DNA of 64,000 nucleotides from M3007 sp046296435 (lineage in GTDB: Bacteria > Bacteroidota > Bacteroidia > Chitinophagales > Saprospiraceae), in NCBI GenBank assembly GCA_046296435.1, contig JBKBLI010000012.1, positions 4,950 through 68,949 of the forward strand. The letters are read 5' to 3'. Below, in pieces: positions 61,099 through 64,000 of the stretch. The notes beneath the pieces were generated by a model that worked only from the letters and a program-made list of their open reading frames with translations, was not told the origin of the DNA and did no database searches. A program made the position numbers and the translations under genes. Each line of letters opens with the position of its first letter. Position 1 is the first letter of the stretch.

Positions 61099-62565
61099 AT
61101 GACAAACTCTAATCGGCAACGCATCATCCTTGGGCTGAAAATCAAGTTTCTTCGGGATCAGAAGGGCTGGAATTTTGACGAAATGAGCCGCAGAAGCGGC
61201 ATTTCGCCCTCGTACCTCAACGAGATCGAAAAAGGCAAAAAATCGCCACGCGAGGACAGCCTGCAACGCATTGCCGCCGCTCTGGAAACAAACGTCGAGC
61301 AATTGACCTCCGAGCGTATGCCTCCCTCTCTGGCCCCTGTCGAAGCCCTGCTGCAAAGCAGGTTTTTGCAGGAATTGCCTTGGGAGTTTTTTGGCATCGA
61401 ACTCCAACAGGTGGTAGACATCATCGTCAAGGCGCCATACAGGGTCAACGCTTTCATTTCGGCCATGTTAGAGATTGCGCGCAACTACTCGCTGCGCAAC
61501 GAGCACTTTTTCCTTGCGGCCTTGCGCGCCTATCAGGAGTTGCGCATGAATTACTTCGAAGAGATCGAGCAACGCTGCGACGCGCTGACGCAGGAGTGCG
61601 GACTGTTGGACATACCGCTCAAGACCGAAGATCTGGAGCGCTTGCTTTTGGAAAAATATGGGGTGCAGGCGCAGCGCGAGGGATTGGAGGCATACCCCGA
61701 ACTGCTGGAATTGCGATCGGTTTTTTTGCCAAACGAGCGCAAACTCCTGCTGCGCGGCGATCTCAGCCCGGAACAGCGGCGCTTCCAATTGGCAAAAGAG
61801 ATTGGCTTCCAGGCCCTGGCCCTCGCCCCTCGCCCCTATTGCTCTACCCTGCTCAAGGTGGACTCCTTCGAACTGGCGCTCAACAATTACAAAGCGGCCT
61901 ACTTTGCCGTATGCCTCCTCGTCAACGGCAAGGCCTTTGCGCAGGATTTGCAGGAGTTGTTCCAATCCGCCGTCTGGCGGCCCGAGCGCATACGCGCCAT
62001 GCTGGATCGCTATCGCGTAAGCCCCGATATCCTTTTCCAACGCTTCAACGTGCTGTCGCCAATGTTTGGCTTGCGGCAGATTTTTTTCCTCCGGTCGATC
62101 TATCACCCCGAGCGCGACGAATTCGAAATCGACAAAGAACTGCACCTCAACCGCCGCCACAGCCCGCACGCCACGGCCCTCCAGGAACATTACTGCCGCC
62201 GTTGGATCGGCCTACGCATGCTCAAAGATCCTTCCGAAGCCCGGATCGGGTTGCAAAGGGTGGTATTCGCCGAAGAGCAAACCGAATACCTCTGCTTTGC
62301 GGCCTCCAAACCCAACGAGTCGCCATCCGGCAAACGCGTCAGCGTAACGATTGGCATCCAACTCGACGACGAACTGCGGCAAGTCATCCGATTCTGGGAC
62401 GATCCGGCCCTGCACCCCGTGCAAGCGGTCAATGTGACTTGCGAACGCTGCAATATTGCCGATTGCCGCGAACGCAGCGCCCCGCCGCTGTGGGTAGAGC
62501 GCCGCGAACAACGCCGCAAAATCTTACAAAGCCTCGAACAACTCATCAGCCAAACGCCATCATGA
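61099..62565 (+). CDS. XRE-family regulator of the short-chain acyl-CoA-sensing (RamB/PrpR/ScfR) type
   Basis: 488 residues. N-terminal HTH (about 8-66: LKIKFLRDQKGWNFDEMSRRSGISPSYLNEIEKGKKSP), a central IrrE/ImmA-like peptidase fold remnant (FQLAKEIGFQALAL, where the HExxH glutamate/histidines are replaced) and a C-terminal DUF2083-like region ending in the cysteine group CERCNIADCRERSAPP. Family members control propionate, acetate or glyoxylate genes by sensing acyl-CoA. The downstream acyl-CoA dehydrogenase fits that theme. Start 61099. Confidence 0.83.
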   Translation: MTNSNRQRIILGLKIKFLRDQKGWNFDEMSRRSGISPSYLNEIEKGKKSPREDSLQRIAAALETNVEQLTSERMPPSLAPVEALLQSRFLQELPWEFFGIELQQVVDIIVKAPYRVNAFISAMLEIARNYSLRNEHFFLAALRAYQELRMNYFEEIEQRCDALTQECGLLDIPLKTEDLERLLLEKYGVQAQREGLEAYPELLELRSVFLPNERKLLLRGDLSPEQRRFQLAKEIGFQALALAPRPYCSTLLKVDSFELALNNYKAAYFAVCLLVNGKAFAQDLQELFQSAVWRPERIRAMLDRYRVSPDILFQRFNVLSPMFGLRQIFFLRSIYHPERDEFEIDKELHLNRRHSPHATALQEHYCRRWIGLRMLKDPSEARIGLQRVVFAEEQTEYLCFAASKPNESPSGKRVSVTIGIQLDDELRQVIRFWDDPALHPVQAVNVTCERCNIADCRERSAPPLWVERREQRRKILQSLEQLISQTPS

Positions 62566-63146
62566 TCATCGTTCAGGATATCCTCGTCAGCGACGATATC
62601 GCACAACAACACTTCATCTGCAACCTCGACGCCTGTAAAGGCCTCTGCTGCGAAGCCGGCGATATGGGCGCGCCGTTAGACGAAGTTGAACTGCCCGTAC
62701 TGGAAACCATCTATCCGCTCGTCAAGCCCTTTTTGCGGCCTGAGGGAATAGCCGCCATTGAACAACAAGGCGCCTACGTGTGGGAAGCCGAAGAGTCCGT
62801 GTGGACCACCCCGCTGGTGAACAAAGGCCCCTGCGCGTACATGACCCTCGATGCGTTGGGCATTCGCCGATGCGGTATCGAACAGGCCTGGAGAGCGGGG
62901 CAGATCGATTTCCCTAAACCCATTTCCTGTCATCTCTACCCCATCCGCGTCAATAAAAATGAGGAACTGGGCTTCGAAGCCCTCAATTACGATCGCTGGG
63001 ATATTTGCTCGGCGGCCTGCGAATTGGGCCGGCGCGAACAGATGCCGGCGTATGTATTCCTGAAAGAAGCGCTAATCCGGCGCTACGGCGAAGACTTCTA
63101 CGAAGAATTGGACGCCGCCGCCCAGTTCGTCCGTCAAAATCCGTGA
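62562..63146 (+). CDS. DUF3109 cysteine-rich protein
   Basis: 194 residues. Cys-rich N-terminus FICNLDACKGLCCEAGDMG (Cys20, 25, 29, 30), a middle GPCAYMTLDALGIRRCGIEQAW, then KPISCHLYPIRV and WDICSAACELG. The pattern fits the zinc/iron-cluster-binding YkgJ-related DUF3109 group of unknown function. ATG 62562 overlaps the regulator stop (ATGA), so it is translationally coupled to it. Confidence 0.9.
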   Translation: MIIVQDILVSDDIAQQHFICNLDACKGLCCEAGDMGAPLDEVELPVLETIYPLVKPFLRPEGIAAIEQQGAYVWEAEESVWTTPLVNKGPCAYMTLDALGIRRCGIEQAWRAGQIDFPKPISCHLYPIRVNKNEELGFEALNYDRWDICSAACELGRREQMPAYVFLKEALIRRYGEDFYEELDAAAQFVRQNP

Positions 63147-63211
63147 ACCATTTGTAAAATCGTGCGTTATTCAGTGAAATTGTAGCATCCGAAAAAAACG
63201 CTCACCAAAAT

Positions 63212-64000
63212 ATGATCGACACAGCCACTGACAGCCTCCAACTCATCCGCCAAAGCGCCCGCGATTTCGCCGAAAATTACATCCGCCCATATGTCATGGA
63301 ATGGGACGAAAGTCAGTACTTTCCTGTCGATCTTTTTCATCAGATGGGCGAATTGGGTTTTATGGGCGTGTTGGTTCCCGAACAATATGAGGGCGCCGGG
63401 CTGGGCTATCAGGAATACATCACCATCATCGAAGAGATTGCTAAAGTCTGCGGCTCCATAGGCCTTAGCGTGGCCGCGCACAACTCGCTGTGCACCGGCC
63501 ACATCATGCAGTTTGGTTCGGAAGAGCAAAAGCAAAAATATCTCCCGCTGCTCGCCTCGGGCAAATGGATCGGGGCTTGGGGATTGACCGAACCCAATAC
63601 CGGCTCGGATGCCGGACGCATGCAGTGCGTCGCCGCCAAAGATGGCGACCACTACGTCATCAATGGAACCAAATGCTGGATCACGCACGGCATCAGCGGC
63701 AACGTAGCGGTAGTCATCGTGCGCACCGGCGAACTGCTCGACAGCCGAGGCATGTCGGCTTTTATCATCGAAAAAGGAACCCCGGGGTTCCGCTCTGGCA
63801 AAAAAGAGAATAAACTCGGCATGCGCGCCAGCGAAACGGCTGAACTCATCTTCGAAAACTGCCGCGTGCACAAAAGCCAGATGCTCGGCGCAGAAGGCGA
63901 GGGATTCATCCAGGCGATGAAAATCCTTGACGGTGGCCGCATCTCCATTGCCGCACTCTCGCTGGGCATCGCCAAAGGCGCTTACGAAGCCTCGATCAAG
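63212..64000 (+). CDS. Acyl-CoA dehydrogenase (5' part)
   Basis: 263 codons visible, continuing past the window. FAD/acyl-CoA dehydrogenase: helical N-domain (LIRQSARDFAENYIRPYVMEWDE, FHQMGELGFMGVLVPEQYEGAG), middle beta-domain with WGLTEPNTGSDAGRM and KCWITHGISGNVAVVIVRT, then KLGMRASETAELIFENCRV. The catalytic Glu lies in the missing C-terminal part. Similar to short-chain/butyryl-CoA dehydrogenases. Starts 65 bases after the DUF3109 stop, so it may belong to the same transcript. Confidence 0.93.
   Translation, partial: MIDTATDSLQLIRQSARDFAENYIRPYVMEWDESQYFPVDLFHQMGELGFMGVLVPEQYEGAGLGYQEYITIIEEIAKVCGSIGLSVAAHNSLCTGHIMQFGSEEQKQKYLPLLASGKWIGAWGLTEPNTGSDAGRMQCVAAKDGDHYVINGTKCWITHGISGNVAVVIVRTGELLDSRGMSAFIIEKGTPGFRSGKKENKLGMRASETAELIFENCRVHKSQMLGAEGEGFIQAMKILDGGRISIAALSLGIAKGAYEASIK

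Noticed and set aside
61099..62565. ImmA/IrrE active protease
   Set aside because: The central domain is related, but the HExxH zinc motif is not present at the expected place (FQLAKEIGFQALAL).

Overview
The window reads as chromosomal DNA of a GC-rich member of the Bacteroidota, most likely the Saprospiria/Chitinophagia side. Supporting signs are a type IX secretion type-B sorting domain (53826-56000), DUF1599 and BT_3928-type genes, a DUF2911 protein, a DUF6794 protein, a fused ornithine/glycine-lipid-type acyltransferase, and above all the Bacteroidota -7 promoter element TAnnTTTG, which recurs a short distance upstream of start codons on both strands. No phage, insertion sequence, CRISPR array or plasmid function is visible; this is housekeeping and envelope DNA.

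Layout. 1-4049: ABC exporter (cut by the window edge), sigma-54 activator, frameshifted outer-membrane protein. 4050-8496: miaB, a class I aminotransferase, an ECF sigma factor with its RskA-type anti-sigma factor. 8497-8754: imperfect intergenic repeats. 8755-17100: S9 peptidase, flippase, leuS, enoyl-CoA hydratase, a second ECF sigma factor broken by a gap. 17296-19161: htpG, followed by a 680-base gene-free region that holds a candidate structured small RNA. 19844-24139: DUF2911 protein, ElaA-type acetyltransferase, metallophosphatase, lipid acyltransferase. 23930-28824: a large TPR protein and an outer-membrane barrel. 28940-33942: DUF6794 protein, asparaginase-like protein, lipoprotein carbonic anhydrase, and the operon DUF1599 - BT_3928 - TrpF-like. 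34062-42046: M16-like protein, alaS, thyA, M28 peptidase. 42094-46259: DUF547 protein and glycosyltransferase, membrane transporter, N-acetylglucosamine-kinase-like protein, pfkA. 46441-50423: universal stress fusion, CBS protein, polyprenyl synthase, panC. 50648-59258: polA, secreted beta-propeller, MoxR ATPase, rseP, hscB, tRNA-Leu(CAA). 59546-64000: outer-membrane barrel, lipoprotein, acyl-CoA-sensing-type regulator with a DUF3109 protein, acyl-CoA dehydrogenase (cut by the window edge).

Two things deserve attention first. (i) 19335-19521 (+) combines a perfect TAnnTTTG promoter, two tandem hairpins with the same G6-TA loop and a compensatory base-pair change in their stems, and a T8 tract directly after the second hairpin: a candidate new small RNA. 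(ii) The six N-runs (97-100 bases) are not ordinary unknown sequence. In five of them the flanking reading frame and family alignment imply that almost nothing is missing, and each N-run is 99 bases longer than the junction requires, so the proteins carry about 33 spurious X residues. The sixth (16776-16873) really does hide sequence.

Functional assignments come from reading motifs and family architecture by eye. No database search was run.
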